Source: Lojkania enalia (Eukaryota > Ascomycota > Dothideomycetes > Pleosporales). Taken from it: a stretch of DNA of 64,000 nucleotides. The position numbers were made by a program, and so were the translations under genes. The stretch lies in NCBI GenBank assembly GCA_010094045.1, contig ML986590.1, forward strand, positions 168,056 to 232,055, in the 5' to 3' direction. Below are positions 48,551-60,959 of the stretch, piece by piece; the first letter of the stretch is position 1; every line of letters starts with the position of its first letter. The notes below the pieces were generated by a model. It was not told the DNA's origin and did not search any database. It saw nothing but the letters and a program-made list of their open reading frames with translations.

Positions 48551-51500
48551 AAAAATATTTGCGGATGGTGTAGGTTCTAGATTTGATGTATCATATTGCA
48601 TAGAAGGTTGTATTATACGATAAATGTAGCAACACGCTTTCCTCCTTGTCATGCTATATCGAAGAGGCCTAATGCGCATGTGTTAGCTCACAATCGAACA
48701 AGTCACCAGGATGTCATTCTAGCCTATGGCTACGAAAGTAGCACTCGTCTCCAACCTAGCCTGCTCAACCTGCAGCGAGAATTATCCGTCCAGAATCAGG
48801 GATCCTAACTACTTCTAGGTATGTGTTTTCAGCGAGTAGTCATTTTGTACAAGAAATAAAGGGATTTTGGACGCCTTAGCATCTCATGAAAACAAAGCAG
48901 AAAGCAACTCATACTTCATCTGACCATTTCGATGCTTCACAAGCCGCTCTCGGACAGTATATATCCCTTATTCCCAAATTCCCAGAGGTATTCAGGCATC
49001 GCAACTTCCTGGAACGAAAGCATCTCCGGATGCACTTCGGATGGGAAATTCGCAGCTCAAATAAATTCCCGCACAAGCATTACTAGAGCCTGGTCTGTCC
49101 CTATAATACACTATCAAACGAAGCCACGAGTTTTATGATAAGAATCCGCTAACTTATCTACAACACTCATCAGCAACGCCAATATAGGAGGAAGGCGTTG
49201 CATTTTGCACGTGACTTTTGAAGAGTACGGTACTTAGCCTACTAGCAAAACAATTGGAAGTTCTCGTATTATCCTTGGATGCGTTCGCCTAGTAGGATAA
49301 CAGCCGGAGTGACTGCGAGACTAGCTTGGTGATATTTGCGAGCGTTTCAGTTATACGGGGCATCTCGTCCGCCGCTCTGCATTCATGTTAATATAGAAAA
49401 AAAAATTTTTATTTTTTTTTATTTTTTTTTTAAAGCAGTTATAGGGATAGATTACCTCTTATATGCCTCTCAGTAGAGTGGTTCGAAGTTCCCGACGGGA
49501 TATATCATAATAATCTCAAAGCTGTCTCATAGGATTGTGTTTCGGGGCCAGGTCCCATAGACACGTTGCCATTCTGGAGCGTTCACGAAAGTCTCGTGCG
49601 TAATTTGAGAACCGCGCTCACTTTGTGGTATTACATGAGATGGAAGACTTCTTGGGAACTTAGGATAACAATTTACTATGCGTATTGAACTGTTGGATAA
49701 AGGTGCATCGGAAAGCCAAGTTTTTGTTCATAGTCGATGCAAAGCTGATACAGGCAATCATAATAGCTTTTCCAAAAGAGGGTCATCATCGTTTGTGACC
49801 GTTTGAATTTCCGTTAGACCAAGCAATGTATCAGGAAGCGGACTAAGGTAGCAAATAAACGGTTACACTGACGTCTTGAAGATAATCACTCAATTATCGT
49901 TAATTTCTACCTAGGTTGACTTGTTTTCATGCTTTCGCTAAAGAAAATGCGAATCTTTGGAGGCCGAGAAATATTTCCAGGCTTTTGACGAAGGGCTCCC
50001 TAGCTTGGAAAGCTTCGTTCTTGGACCATTGATCCCATTAATTCGAAGGATAGAGTACTTTGACTGGTTTGTAGTCCTAGATTAAATTAGGAATTATGGA
50101 CTATAGCAAGAGAAGTACCGGGGTGGGCATATTCATGTTTCGGGTGTAGAGGGATGAGCAGGCTACTTGGAATTTATCAAGTGTTCTACATACTACTCCA
50201 GTAGTATCCGGAGACCTATGAAGAATTCAGAATACTTTATAAGGAAACCTAGAAGCCATCGGAGATACTTTGCAATTGTGATAATACATGTTATGTCTAA
50301 ACCCTGAATATTAGGGTGCAGAGCAAAGAGCCCTATAATAGACACTGGCCTACGGCTGCTCCTAACAGGTAAATTTTTTGGCCAGGAAAATTCCAGAATC
50401 CTAGAGAAGCAATCCGACTCACTATCTGTGCCCAGTCCGAAATCTACCCATTTGTAGCCCCTAACAGCTACCGGTAACCCCCTACTACTCGCTCGCGGAG
50501 GGAGATAGGCATTAGCTAGATCAATAATATTTTTCACGGTGAAACAGAGCGCATTTAGTAGTTTCCTAGACTTCAGGAAATGTAAACGCGGGGAACATGT
50601 ACCATTAATTTGTCCGCGCACATTATGGTCAACCCGATAAACTTTGACATTAGTATTTAGATTGTCGGAAGATGATATATCTTGTCATCGCCGGCGAAGG
50701 GTCTCTACGTGTGGTGTAGGGTTAGAGTACTTTATTCGATGAAGTGCTCTTGGGTGGGCTTTTCTCTCTTTCTGAAATTAGCGCGGTCAATACTTGCACC
50801 CATTGCAAAGCGGCTAGGATACTCTTCGCACCATCAGACGTCTCGAGCTTCTGAGGCACCAAGTCACGAATTACAAATACTATACGCGTCCAAAATTGGT
50901 CTAAGAACTCACCATGGCGAGAGAAGCTAGAAATTTGTATCGCGCGTAGCATTTGCTGATCTTATAACTCTTGCTGAGAATGATAACTGCCGGAGAGGAC
51001 TCTGTTGCTTTCAATTAAATTCTTCCATGATGGTTGGCATTTCCCCTCGGGACTGAGTTTGTTTCTTGGGCGGATGTGCATTGAATCTAGTTGACCGGTG
51101 AAGGGGAGGAAAAAGTAGAGGTGCGTCTTCAATCAGGTAGTGAGCTACTTGACATAATATGTGAATACTGAGCCACAGTCCACAATGAATGAGACTTTAC
51201 ACGACCCTAAGGGAAGTCGTTATTGGAGTTTTCCACGAAGAGAATCTACATTAATTGTAGTGAGCTCTCTTTAGCTTGAGAGAAAAGAGCGTACACGTCT
51301 GACAACCCGGGAGACCTAATTCCGTATCGCCCTTAAGATGTTGCAAAGCAAAATGTCTAAAGCAACAAGAAGTGAGGCAAGGAAGCCATGCTTTAGGGAA
51401 GATGCCATACAATTCGCATTGTGCGTTTACAACTTCCCTTGCTGGAAAGGGTAGTGTCTGCCGAGCCTCTTCAATGAGACCAAGGCTATTAATATGGAAT

Positions 51501-51554
51501 GTAACCCTCTACACTGATCTTCCGAGCTTAAGGCCCGAAACTTTGCCACTCGTA
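48551..51554. other. AT-rich intergenic region
   Basis: Three kilobases without a supported gene. The longest frame, 142 codons at 50193-50621 minus, has no domain and no splice context I trust. Confidence 0.45.
49397..49434. repeat. A/T homopolymer tract
   Basis: About 38 bases of A runs followed by T runs broken by single A residues. It resembles a decayed poly(A)/poly(T) tail or simple slippage repeat. Confidence 0.85.
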
Positions 51555-53595
51555 TCATATATACCCCCTATCTCCCTGGACCACAACATTTACCCCCTTA
51601 ACTGCCCTCCTCACCTCTCCATCTCCTGCCCTAACAAGATTCCCACTTCTGCCAAATCCTTCCGTGTACCCTTTCTCCTTCGCCTTAAACGCAAAGTCAA
51701 CAATTGGATAAGAGCTAAGTGGCGGAATCTCCGGCCTTGTAATCCACAGCCAAATCAGCACCGCCCAAGTAAATAACAAAGCCACTCCTTCTAGAACGAG
51801 GAAGGCTATGAACATCGGTCTGTCGATGATTATTTTGATAAACGGACGAGTTAGAGAGAGCTTTCTGTAAAACTCTGGTGGGAGCGTAGTTATCATTTCT
51901 TGGTCTACTAGATCAATATTCCCGTAGTTGTTAGACTGGAAATGCCACAATGGGAAGGTGAGAATGGATTGGAAAGTTCTTGTTAGTTCCGCACTCCAGT
52001 ACGGTGAGCTGATCAAGGTCTGTGCGTTCCAGAAATGCTCTACGATTGAAGATGGTGCTGGGATGGCTGAAGCGTTGAAGTCGAGGATCCAGTCCAGCGC
52101 TTGTCGGTACGTTTGGATGTCGAGATCGGGGTTCTGAATGGGAGGCGTAGTGTCTGTGATCGCTATAATACTGAAGTTTGAGCGGGCAGCGACAAGTGAG
52201 CTTTTAAGAGAATATATGGACATTGTGGTTGTGATATTTGGGAGTGGCGATCGCGGGGAGCAAGCATCGTTGGCTGTGCCGTTTGGACAGATGTAGAGAC
52301 CTGTTCTTTAATGAGCAATAAGCCAACTCACTGTTTAATATTAATGCTTACCAGCTGTAATAGAGCCAGGATATGCGTTACTATTGGATACGCAGACCTT
52401 CATTCCAATTAGAAAGCCTTCAGCACCGTACGTACTGCAGTTCTCGTCTGTAAATCCGTCTTCCTCACTCATCCACCTCCTAAATTGTACTTGTGTTGTT
52501 GGGACGTCCTCAATATTTGCGAGAGGATACTCATTGTATCCTTCCGGGAACCACGGCGTTGTGGATACAACACCACCGTTCAACAAGTAAGAATCGCAAT
52601 CGTCACAGTCGACAGACTGAGTGTTGGTAACGTGCATGGAGTTCCCAATAAGGGAGTAAGTAGTTGATAGTATAGTAGATGGGACGATCTGGTGAGAATA
52701 CTCTGGAACGATATTCTTGAGCATGCTAAAGAATGGCCCAAGAAGGGAGGCGTTAAATTGACCGACACCGGCAGTGACATCGTAGGTAAACCCGGAGTCG
52801 TACGCAATCACTACCGAAGCTCGTACTGAATGCTCCATAAGTTATAATTTTGGAGTCTAGAGAGGCGCAAAGCTTACTAAAGAGGACAACGCCCGCAGTC
52901 CAGATCGCAGTTACGAGAAGTCCTCTTGCTAGGTTAGCTTCCCAGTTTGTACGTTCAAAAATCACTACTCACCGAGCACTGCCCCAAAGTCTTTCAGAAA
53001 TTTTTGAAACCCTGCTTAACGCAATCGTAAGAACGCCCCAAAGTGTTGTAGTCGGGCTCAGTCCCAAAAAGCTCGAAAACCCCAAACCTTCCTCCCTTCC
53101 AGCCAATGCCCATTGCACCATCTCAAACGCATGCATCAATCCTAATGTCGTGAACGTACTCAATACTCCTTGTGCAATCCTCAAAATAGCCAACGCATCT
53201 CCAACATCAATTTTCAACATCTTACTAAGCGCCTGACTTGCTTTCATCGATGCCTCGCCCGAGACAGCATTCTGGATGAACCATGAAGTAAAGACAAAGA
53301 GTAAGGTCGAAGTCAAGACCAAGAAAAGTAGATACCATGTCGCCTTGAATGCCGATGTACGTTTTGGAGGTTGGGGAATATGATATTTACTATAAGGTTC
53401 AGAGATAGATATGTGCGAAGGCGTATACGGCACTGGTGGTGGAATCGGAAGACGCGCGTGCTCAGGTCGCTCATACTCGCCATACTGCGCATACTGCTGT
53501 TGCTGTTCATCTCCAACATAACTTCCATATAAAGGCTGAATATCCTCCTCTTCTTGCCTTGCTCTCACAGCTGGCACCCTTTTGTAAGATGCCAT
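51555..53595 (-). CDS. Polytopic membrane protein with large glycosylated loop, uncharacterised
   Basis: Four exons (53595-52973, 52924-52878, 52825-52352, 52300-51555) encode 629 residues. A 90-residue cytosolic-type N-tail rich in Pro, Gln and Tyr precedes a helix (WYLLFLVLTSTLLFVFTSWF). Then come amphipathic segments, a helix split by a 47-nt exon (GLLVTAIWTAGVVLF), about 290 residues with several Asn-x-Ser/Thr sites and paired cysteines (VDCDDCDSYL, ENCSTYGAEG, ICPNGTANDAC), and a last helix (MFIAFLVLEGVALLFTWAVL) with a basic tail. This is a common layout of uncharacterised ascomycete plasma-membrane proteins. No enzymatic motif. The acceptor choices (52925 and 52826) are forced by frame continuity. 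Confidence 0.78.
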
Positions 53596-54367
53596 CTTCA
53601 ACCCTAAGAACTTCAGCCTCAAGAAGGTTGCCCAAGACGCTGCCACAACAAAAGTTGCGAAGGCCCGGGATCATACAACAAGCCGTATTATGGTTGTCTC
53701 GTAGCGTTTCTTGGCACCGTGGTTGTGATTGGGGAGCTGAAGTTTTAGAGTAATGCCTCTCGCTTGAGGCCTTCAGCTGAGATTCTAGATCAACGCCATT
53801 TGTGACTTGGCGTGCCAGGCAACACTTGGTATTGGAGGAGAAAAGAGAAGGAGCCCGGGGCTGATGAAAGACGCATGTTTGGGGTAAGATTATTATTTGG
53901 CGGGCTCCATGTGGTGCTTGCATGAATAGGAGGAAGATAAGGCAAGGCGTCGACAGTTTCAGTTTTCGCAACAGTTTTTTCATATTTTTGGAGCCATGAA
54001 CATCTACGTTGTCGAACACTAAACGCCGGAAACAACATTGGAACTTGTGTCTCTCACTTTATCGTACTTTTTAAAAGTTCTCAGACTATATTTTGGAGGG
54101 CTGTGTTGAACAATTGCCACGTCCTTGCTGGACGTCCTAAGGAGATTTCTTTCTCTAGGAGCTTTCTTTCGGTCCGATCGAGATGTTGAATACTTAAAAG
54201 AGGAAGTAGTATTCGTGAATCGTGTGGAAGGTATCAAGACCATCTTGCGGGTTGCTCAACTTTGCAATCATAGGATTCGTTTCTCCAGGATACTAATATA
54301 AGCTAGGTCAATGACCGCGTAGTACGTGCGACAATCAATGACCCGCATCTAAAAGTGGACGCGCAAA
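53596..54367. other. Divergent intergenic region
   Basis: 772 bases between the membrane-protein gene and the GPI-type protein gene, on opposite strands. No gene supported; overlapping minus frames (53507-54243) have no domain. Confidence 0.5.
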
Positions 54368-56835
54368 ATGGTTCCTTTAAGCTTATTAGTTCTAAGCTTT
54401 GTAATATGTAGCCATGGTGGGAAATGCTCACACATCGTTTCAAGTTGCTATCCCCAATATTAATACGAACAATAGGCTCCGCCTCCTCGAACACGAGCGC
54501 TTCCGTCTCCAGCGAATCGTCGATATACGATTCCAGCTCGCTGGAATTAAGCTTTATCGCAAGCTCGGAGTCGAATACACTGACAATAGCTTTTACCGTA
54601 GAGGCTGAGACCAGCAGTTTAGGAACAAGCGCAACCTCTTCCGTATATTCAGCATCCAGCACTTCAACATCAAGTGTTCCTTCGAGCGCTTCCTCCTCAA
54701 ACCCTTCCTCAACTCAAATCATAACATCCAGTTCAATATATGACCTTTCATCGAGCTTCCTAACTAGTACCTGGTCGTACGAATCTCATTCCTGCGGCCC
54801 AAATTGTACTATAACCGCCAAAAAGCCCACAACCTGGTACTGGTACCCGTATTCTTTCACTGAGTCCATTATAGCAGCTACGCTCATTGTAATCGTCAAC
54901 ACGATATACAACACTACAACTACAAGTTTGAAGCTGGCCGAGCTCCCGAGTGGCTACACACTACCACCCACGAATGCAGATGGCACCCATGTCTCAATGG
55001 TAACATATCCGCGCAGCGGAAATGTTGAGACTACTGCGGTAGCATTTCCAACGGAGTTCGTATGGTGGGATGACGGATACACCTGGTCTGGCACGCTGGA
55101 GACCTCCCTGCCAGGACAGACCGGAAGCTCTTGCATGACCGCTACTGATTATACAGTGATGCCACATCCTTCGTATCCACAGCCAGCAGTTTCTATGCCC
55201 ACACATGAAGTAGGGCCTGATCCACAGGGTTTATTCTTCAAGCCCACAATCCATGTTGGTGTCGTATCGGATTATAAGATGACCGGGTATCTCGATGTTA
55301 GTGCCTGGCAACAATGTTCCATGGAACTCCCTGTATTTCCTATGTTGCCAGCATTTACGGCGAGATTCATGACGGAGACTGTTACGAGTTATGATGACAC
55401 GAAGCACGAGGAGACGGCATCAGCAAGACCAGAAGATAAACCTAATGTAAAGGCAGCGAGCGAGACGCCAATGTTGAATGCAGAGCCGAGCGGTGAACCT
55501 GATTTTGAGCCATTTGCTGCGGCGTCAGATGATCAACCAGGACAAACACCTGAGCCACCTAAGGTATCCGGGAATCCACAAAGTCCAGGGACGAGTGAGG
55601 TTGCGCGTCCGGGAGGGGGAAGCGAGATGGACAAACCAGTGGCTACTGGAGGACAGCAGCCTGCAGCAACGGCGCATCCAAATCAAACTCCGAATCAGAA
55701 TGAGGTTCAAACAGCTACACAGCAACAGCCTGGAGCAATGGGGAGTCCAAATCAGAGCCAAAGGCCGAATGGCGTCCAGAGCGCTGCTCAACGGCAGCTC
55801 ATCCCAGTTGGCTCGGAGACCCTTAAACTATCCTCTGATGCCACCTCCACCGCCATTATACTTCCAAACGGCCAGACACTAAGACCAGGAGAAACCCACA
55901 CCGTGGACGGAACTCCAGTGCACATCCCAACCTCTGGGTCAGCCATCGTCATCGGCAACGCCACTGTAACGTTCCATCCCACGCCCGCACCACCGGCAAT
56001 AACCATCGGCACTGACGAAATCCCTATCTCCTTCGCCGCCGTGTCAACAGATGGGATCGTCCTTCCCAACGGCGCTACATTAAATCCAGGTTCAGAGACC
56101 ACAATCGACGGCACGGTATTCTCTCTTGGTCCATCAGGCACCAATATCATCGTCGACGGAAGCACGATCCCCATAAACTTGGCCACAGATTCCTTCATCA
56201 TCGTCGGCACGGAGAAGATTCCCATCTCTCAGGTCATCGAGGCTGAAGAACGGGGTATCATGCTACCGAACGGGGCCATACTTCTACCGGGTTCATCGAC
56301 CACAATCGATGGTACTGTCATTTCCCTCGCACCATCGGGGACCGCTCTCATAATCGATGGGACAACTATGCCTCTTTCGAATCCGGTAGAAGCAACTGGA
56401 TTTATATATGCCACTGCCGCAAACGGAGGCGTCATTCTTCCAAATGGGGAGACGCTGCTGCCAGGCTCGGGGACAACGATCGACGGGACAACATTCTCTA
56501 TAGATCCGTTGGGGACTTTGACCGTGGAGGATGACAGCACTACGAAGACTGTCGGCCCGAGTACCTCGGAGATAGGTCTAAGTGGCTCAGCTAGAAAAAC
56601 AGGTACTAGTACGGAGCGCATTACGTCTGGGGGAGTTACATCTGGCTTATGGTCAGCAAAAGGCACAATAGCTTCGCAAACAAGTTCAACGACAAAGGGG
56701 GCTGGACAATTTATTTGGCAGGGACTTGGCGGAGGAAAGCCTGGGGAGAAGGGCGGAGCTTCCGGGAGAAGCCTGGCCTTGCATATATTGGTTGCTTTCG
56801 GTGGTCTCGTAGCAGGCATGGTCATCATTTTATGA
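54368..56835 (+). CDS. GPI-anchored-type Ser/Thr-rich cell-surface repeat protein
   Basis: Exons 54368-54416 and 54476-56835 encode 802 residues. The first exon gives MVPLSLLVLSFVICSHG, a classic signal peptide, joined through a 59-nt intron (donor gtggga, acceptor acaatag) to a Ser-rich stalk. Without this exon the long frame begins at an ATG lacking a signal. Order: Ser/Thr stalk (about 17-120), a Trp/Tyr-rich segment (TTWYWYPYSF), a globular middle with WWDDGYTWSGTL, a Pro/Gln-rich linker (about 345-480), then four units built on LPNGxxLxPGxxTTIDGTxx with DGTxxPL partners. The end is a polar spacer and a hydrophobic tail (LALHILVAFGGLVAGMVIIL), as in GPI attachment. It is predicted to sit in the wall or plasma membrane. 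Function is unknown. Confidence 0.8.
55855..56560 (+). repeat. Four imperfect ~58-67-residue coding repeats
   Basis: Units begin near 55855, 56056, 56257 and 56431, that is at 201, 201 and 174 bases. Each opens (I/V)(I/V/M)LPNG and carries a TTIDGT-like motif; the first unit is most diverged (HTVDGTPV). Confidence 0.85.
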
Positions 56836-57084
56836 TCGTACTTCTCATTACTCATTGTAAAAGTACTGTATAGACAGGTTAGAGGGTATATATCCCTTTA
56901 ATTAATAATTTTAGAACTGTAGTGTTAGTATAAGGGATATGAAAAGAAAATGGTATCATCGATTGTCCCTTAACTATGGCCTAGCTTACCCTGCTCCTAA
57001 CGCCATTAACCTAAGTCATCCTATGTGTGCATTTGAACTCCGGAATGGACTGAACTACGACTCTCTAACACAGAGGACCTATCC

Positions 57085-58867
57085 TTATGCACCAACGCGT
57101 TTATCTTCCTCTTCCTTCGTAGGCTCCAAGTTATCCTTGTTTAGATAGTCCGCATCCTCCGCCTCCTCATACTCGTCAATTAGTCCTTGAACTACTTCTT
57201 TTGCCTCGTCAAATTCACCGAGACCGTCCCTAAACGGTACCTCGCGCTTATAGGGCTCTAAGAATGCGTTTCGTTTCCGGAGAGTAGAATACTGTGCTAC
57301 GATGCGCTTGAAGAGGGTTGCAATGCCGGTATGATTTGCCAGCATTAGGCCCGACACGCGGTGAGAACTTGAGACATAGGGGGACTTGCGGGTGAGTGCG
57401 ACCTGAATAGAGGCGGGACCCCAGGGTATAAACGTTGCGAGACGGCGTTCACGAATACGAAGGAGGGATTTATGCACCTGGCAAAGTCAGCACACCAATT
57501 ACTATTTCGGCGTTACAGTTCTGAAAGAAAACATACATCCGTCGGATCGGCCTCTCCCTGAATGATGTTCAGTATAGACATGTAGCAGCTCTTCTTCGTC
57601 GGGTTTGTAGAAACCATCCTGTTCTTCGGTTGCAACAATCGCCTCATTACATCTAAGACAGTTGTTTTTCGAACAGTCTTAGCTTCTTCGACATTTTCGG
57701 TAGAGAAGGGGGTGTAGGAGGTCATTAGGAAGTGACAGCGTGGTGTAGGAATAAGCGATGCGACGATGCCAACAAGATCATTGTGCATGTAACCGGGGTA
57801 ACGGAGTGTTGTTGTGCTGGCTGACATAACGGTTGATACGAGTTGATTCGTCTGCTGGAATGACGGATTCTGAACGTGCAGCCTGTCTGCAGCTATTCTG
57901 GATAGAGCGCCGTTGTCAAGCACGACCTGTACATTTAGCATCAAGTAGTAGGCATAGACAAAGTACCACTTACCACGGAATCAGCATTTTGGGTCAAGCG
58001 CCTCATACTAAGCAAACTGTTGTATGGCTGGACTACGATGTCCGAGTCCTGTGTATTGGGGAACACGCTGTATGTCTGAATCAACTTCTTTGGGAATCGA
58101 TCGTTTAATCGCTCGAGCATGAAAGATCCGAGGCCGGATCCAGTACCGCCAGCAATCGAGTGTAACAGCATGAAGCCCTCGAGAGAGTCGGAACCGTCGG
58201 CCTCTCGGTCGATCATGTCTAGAACCTCCTCCTGCACTTGTTCGCCCATACTGTATCCGGCTCCCCAATTGTTACCAGCGCCAGTCCCATCTTTGTGGAT
58301 GTAGAAATTCTCGGGGTTGTAAATATTCTTATAGGCACTACTTTGAATAGAGTTCAGAACCTAGGGGGTGTAAGATTTCAGATTTAAGAAACTAAAGGAC
58401 AGCGCATACTCTAGGTTCGAGGTCGAGGAGAATAGCTCGAGGAATGTATCGAGTATCGTCCGACTGAAATCCATTTAGCTTAGAAATAAATGCGCAACTA
58501 CGCGTGTCTTTACCAACCTGGTAGAAGAAAACATCCTTCCGGTCGCCGCCCTCTGTTGCAAAGTCCTCGAGGTTGCCGTCTTGGTTGATGCCATGCTCTT
58601 GACACAGCTGTTGCCAGAACTGTTGGCCAACTATTCGATTTACAACTATCAGTGTACAATTTCCAATATATCCACCAGGCTATTTGAACTTCTGTTGTAT
58701 TCCAATAGCCATAGAGCCACGGGAGATGCGCGGGACAGTGGTTTGGGTAGAATGGAAACTACATACCGCTGTTGCCGCATTGGCCAGCCTGTAGTGTTAT
58801 TATTTCCCTTAAATTGCATCAGATTCGATATCTTTTCTAGTAGAAGGGTGATAGTTTACCTCGGCAT
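57085..58867 (-). CDS. mipA: Gamma-tubulin
   Basis: Seven exons on the minus strand (58867-58860, 58807-58767, 58630-58518, 58463-58410, 58360-57974, 57926-57537, 57477-57085) encode 461 residues. The first exon is 8 nt; joining restores [20 protein letters not shown]. Family blocks follow: [30 protein letters not shown], the GTP-binding [69 protein letters not shown] and [18 protein letters not shown]. The combination, notably the LQPKN region and GPASIQVAL, separates it from beta-tubulin. The protein nucleates microtubules at the spindle pole body. Confidence 0.96.
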
Positions 58868-60797
58868 GCTTGTTGAATGGTGTTTGCGGTGGGATGGTTG
58901 ACGCGCTGCGGGGGACTTTCGGGCGCGTTGCTTCAGGGTTAGATCTCAGCTAGGGCGAAAAGGGTTAGGCTATGACCATGACCTCTACCTCGGCTTACCA
59001 TGGGAGCTTCCTAGTCTGGTAAGTGTTAGAGACATGAATTTCCCCGAATGGTCCGGTTAGCTTTTCCCATAGTACTATCACAAATAAAGTCGCTCCGCAC
59101 CCAATTGCAGCAGTAATTATTCCCGATTGCGAATCTCCCCTGCGAGGTGTAACAGTGTTTGAAGCACATTCCCAACACCTTTGCAATGCAGAGCGCTTAT
59201 GCCATATACAATCCTTACCCCATCCGCAGGGATATTGCAGAGAACGATGATGAACCTTCTTTTGCAGTAGGGGATGAATTTGCTCGGCCAGGAGAGCCGC
59301 CTGAGGATGTTGACATAATAGAAGCAATGGTGCGTCGGGCGAAAACATCTTAGCAACGTGTTCTGAACTTAACACTAGGCCAATCTCACTCTTTTTACAT
59401 CTGGCAACAACTGATGAAAGCCGCTTAGTGCTCGGGAAGTTGAGATGGTTGCCACCCTACCTATGTACCTAAAAAAGCCCCCTAGATGGCTACGCTGTAG
59501 TTGTCCCTATCGCTATATCTAATGAGGAAATTCCGTTAAGGAAAGAGGTACTAAGGAGGGCTACGCAAGTAGAACATTAGTAAATCTTGTTAGAACATGT
59601 TTCAATTACGCTCCAGTTCCAATACTCCAAGGCTACTATATACGCCAACCGTCCAACCGTATCCCTATTTTTCAATAATCGATCAGCTATAAATACGAAT
59701 ATAAATGCACAGGCATTAAGGCATGATAGTACCTTAACAACACATTAGCAACGTGTTCTCATAATATTGTCGACAATGGTCTTTACGCAAAGATTAGAGA
59801 GCTGCGTAACGCTACCTCTAGCCCTGAGGTTGCTGGGAAGCAGAAAGGAATTAGGCAAGCACGCTTGAAATACATTTAGAACACGCTTCTAACACAATCT
59901 CGCCCAGCACATACATTAGGATACATAGACGCTTCAAACATAGTACATGTAGTAGCCGCAAGGATACATGCGCTCCTCGCTTATGCCAACAGAGACGCTG
60001 AATAAGCTGCATACGCTTAGAATACATTTTACGTAGAATGCTAATTAATTCTAGCCCCTTGATAGCGATTACCAATACTTTATTAGATGTTAAAGTTGGA
60101 CGAAGCAAACAGCAGCAACTGAGTCCTATTTTATTAGCTTAATTAAGTCGGATGTTGATATTAAGTACCTAAAACATTTGTTTGAACATGACCTGCCGCT
60201 TAAGAAAGAACATTCTGAGCGGTGTAATATTATTAAACCTCAATCATCGCGGGCATTAAAGTATAAGGTGCATCCCTGCGTCGCGAGACACCCTGTGTGG
60301 CGAGACAAATGAGAAGTACTTTGACTCTTACTAACTAGAAAACCTGTCCGCGCGACGAATATTGCTATAATTCGATAAGAATAATCTGCTATAGCTAATG
60401 CTAAATATCCATAATCTACTCTTCCCCAAATATTACCTTCGCATCGTCGCCTTCGAGCCTACTTTATACAGCGCCTTCTTTTGTAACGTAATAGACCTCC
60501 CTCTATATAGCGCCAACGTTAAGTCTTTTATCGCTCCGAATTTTCGTAGAATAGCCCTATCTAAACCTTAGAACCTCCCTCTACTGCTTAGAAGCTGTTA
60601 TTAGCCTAGTACGCGCTGTCGCGGGCAAATTTATACTAGGCTGCTATGTCAATTAGTACTTCTAGCGGAAGCGAACTACTAATTCTAGTTAATAGGAAAG
60701 ATGACTCCGCGGGTAATTTACTATTAATCTAGAGCTATGCGTATTAGAAGATAAGTAAACCCGACTTAGGATTGGGAGTAGTACTAGGATTCTACTA
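58868..60797. other. Intergenic region grading into repeat-derived DNA
   Basis: 58.87-59.4 kb is the gamma-tubulin upstream region. A 64-codon plus frame at 59159-59353 is unidentified. From about 59.45 kb on, short frames are dense with stops and TpA steps, and simple relics of repeats are likely, but I cannot name an element in 59.45-60.8 kb. Confidence 0.45.
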
Positions 60798-60864
60798 ACG
60801 TGTTATACCAGTCAAGTGCCAGTACCAGTCATGCGCCAGCCCCACCAAAATCAGCGCGACTTAA
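60798..60864 (+). repeat. Left terminal inverted repeat of the Fot1-like element
   Basis: Begins ACGTGTTATACCAG right after the TA duplication. It pairs with 62558-62624 over 67 bases with ten differences, all transitions. This copy keeps the C/G-rich, apparently ancestral state. Confidence 0.92.
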
Positions 60865-60892
60865 ATTTGAATTGCTCTACAACGCAGGAATA

Positions 60893-60914
60893 TAATATAT
60901 ATATATATATATAT
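60893..60914. repeat. (TA)n microsatellite
   Basis: About eleven TA units just inside the left inverted repeat. Confidence 0.85.
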
Positions 60915-60959
60915 AGATCTAAGCTGTTCTATCTCTGTACACATCGTCTCCTATCGTGG

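Noticed and set aside
50193..50621. 142-codon minus-strand frame in an AT-rich desert
   Set aside because: Long for AT-rich DNA but no domain and no neighbours in support; left uncalled.
59159..59353. 64-codon acidic frame beyond gamma-tubulin
   Set aside because: Too short and unidentified; may be part of an unknown gene or relic.
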